NCBI RefSeq assembly: GCF_000332115.1
Contig: NC_020156.1
Span: forward strand, 124,001 to 188,000
DNA: 64,000 bases
Source: Nonlabens dokdonensis DSW-6
Lineage (GTDB): Bacteria > Bacteroidota > Bacteroidia > Flavobacteriales > Flavobacteriaceae
Direction: 5' to 3'
A model generated the notes under the pieces. That model was given only the letters and a program-made list of their open reading frames with translations, searched no databases and was not told where the DNA came from. The position numbers and the translations under genes are program-made. Positions 63,804-64,000 of the stretch are shown piece by piece (positions within the stretch are counted from its first letter, which is position 1; every line of letters begins with the position of its first letter).

Positions 63804-64000
63804 TTAAGATTGTAATCGATCTAATAAAGACTGACTAAGATCAACTGACTCAAAATCACTAGAAGTATAAAGACTTCCTGACTCAGCTAAACTTTCCTTA
63901 CAATGATCTATAATGCTTATCAAATGTCTTTTAAAGTTTTTTCCAAAGTCTTCCGTGGCTATAGTCCCTAATTTACTATCTATTCGAAAACCTAACCTCC
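63804..64000 (-). CDS. NRPS, 3' end (E-domain C-terminus; runs off the window)
   Basis: The last 65 codons of an upstream synthetase. They match the end of the E domains in this cluster (RLGFRIDSKLGTIATEDF ... SGSLYTSSDFESVDLSQ) and stop at SLLDRLQS (stop complement 63804-63806). Since it ends in E, the residue handed to the next protein should be a D-amino acid. The earlier modules, including the starter module that would show any N-terminal acylation, lie outside the window. Confidence 0.9.
   Translation of the reverse strand, partial: RLGFRIDSKLGTIATEDFGKNFKRHLISIIDHCKESLAESGSLYTSSDFESVDLSQSLLDRLQS

Noticed and set aside
41000..64000. Tandem repeats as a CRISPR array or satellite
   Set aside because: The repeats are kilobase-scale coding units of synthetase domains, not short spaced repeats.
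13475..64000. Firm assignment of the product as a siderophore
   Set aside because: The export and acylase genes resemble the pyoverdine system, but no N-hydroxylase, formyl- or acetyltransferase, catechol genes or intact receptor are visible.

Overview
The window looks like the chromosome of a marine or environmental member of the Bacteroidetes, family Flavobacteriaceae. Evidence: low GC, no Shine-Dalgarno-like sites before most genes, a bacillithiol deacetylase of the BshB1 type, a full-length Pta next to AckA, outer-membrane beta-barrel remnants, and promoter-like TAnnTTTG boxes. The genus cannot be fixed from the sequence. A 16-bp palindrome, CGCTTTCGCGAAAGCG, occurs four times in the first 7.7 kb and was not seen in the remaining 56 kb.

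Region 1 (1-8707) is ordinary core genome: the 5' end of hutI, a Cys/Met-metabolism PLP enzyme, bshB1, tRNA-His with a terminator, pta-ackA, a small conserved protein, an Fpg/Nei-type glycosylase and a YdjM-type membrane hydrolase. Region 2 (8708-10590) is scar tissue: hairpins, tRNA-like repeats and a decayed outer-membrane beta-barrel gene. A glycosyltransferase-9-like gene (10591-11736) then faces the end of the next block.

Region 3 (11766 to beyond 64000, all on the minus strand) is a giant nonribosomal peptide synthetase (NRPS) cluster; transcription runs from high to low coordinates. It holds the tail of one synthetase (after 63804), a three-module protein (51457-63787), a second three-module protein (40204-51382) and a three-module terminal protein with thioesterase (25363-40170). 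Then come a CmlA-type diiron beta-hydroxylase, a dead ISL3-family insertion sequence with a perfect 8-bp target duplication, a MacAB-like efflux set, a PvdE-like cyclic-peptide exporter, a periplasmic PvdQ/penicillin-acylase-like hydrolase, a small membrane protein, a type II thioesterase and an Sfp-type phosphopantetheinyl transferase. Read from the adenylation pockets, the visible assembly line is: (upstream D-residue) - D-Phe - D-(Phe-like, altered pocket) - X - D-Thr - Asn - X - D-(ornithine-like) - (O-methyl?)Ser - D-Ser - thioesterase.

The most notable features are as follows. (a) The synthetase is built from near-identical 4083/4083/4084-bp repeat units separated by 450-510-bp variable cassettes that hold only the substrate-selecting core of each A domain; this looks like natural specificity-cassette exchange. 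(b) The exporter, acylase and MacAB-like genes parallel the PvdE/PvdQ/PvdRT maturation and efflux system of pyoverdine, suggesting an acylated precursor that is trimmed in the periplasm. (c) The last protein carries an FkbM-type methyltransferase inside a Ser A domain, and half of a condensation domain with a broken active site fused directly to the thioesterase, a scar of module loss. (d) Two single-base insertions inside the repeats break the two middle synthetase genes; they are either real inactivations or sequencing errors.
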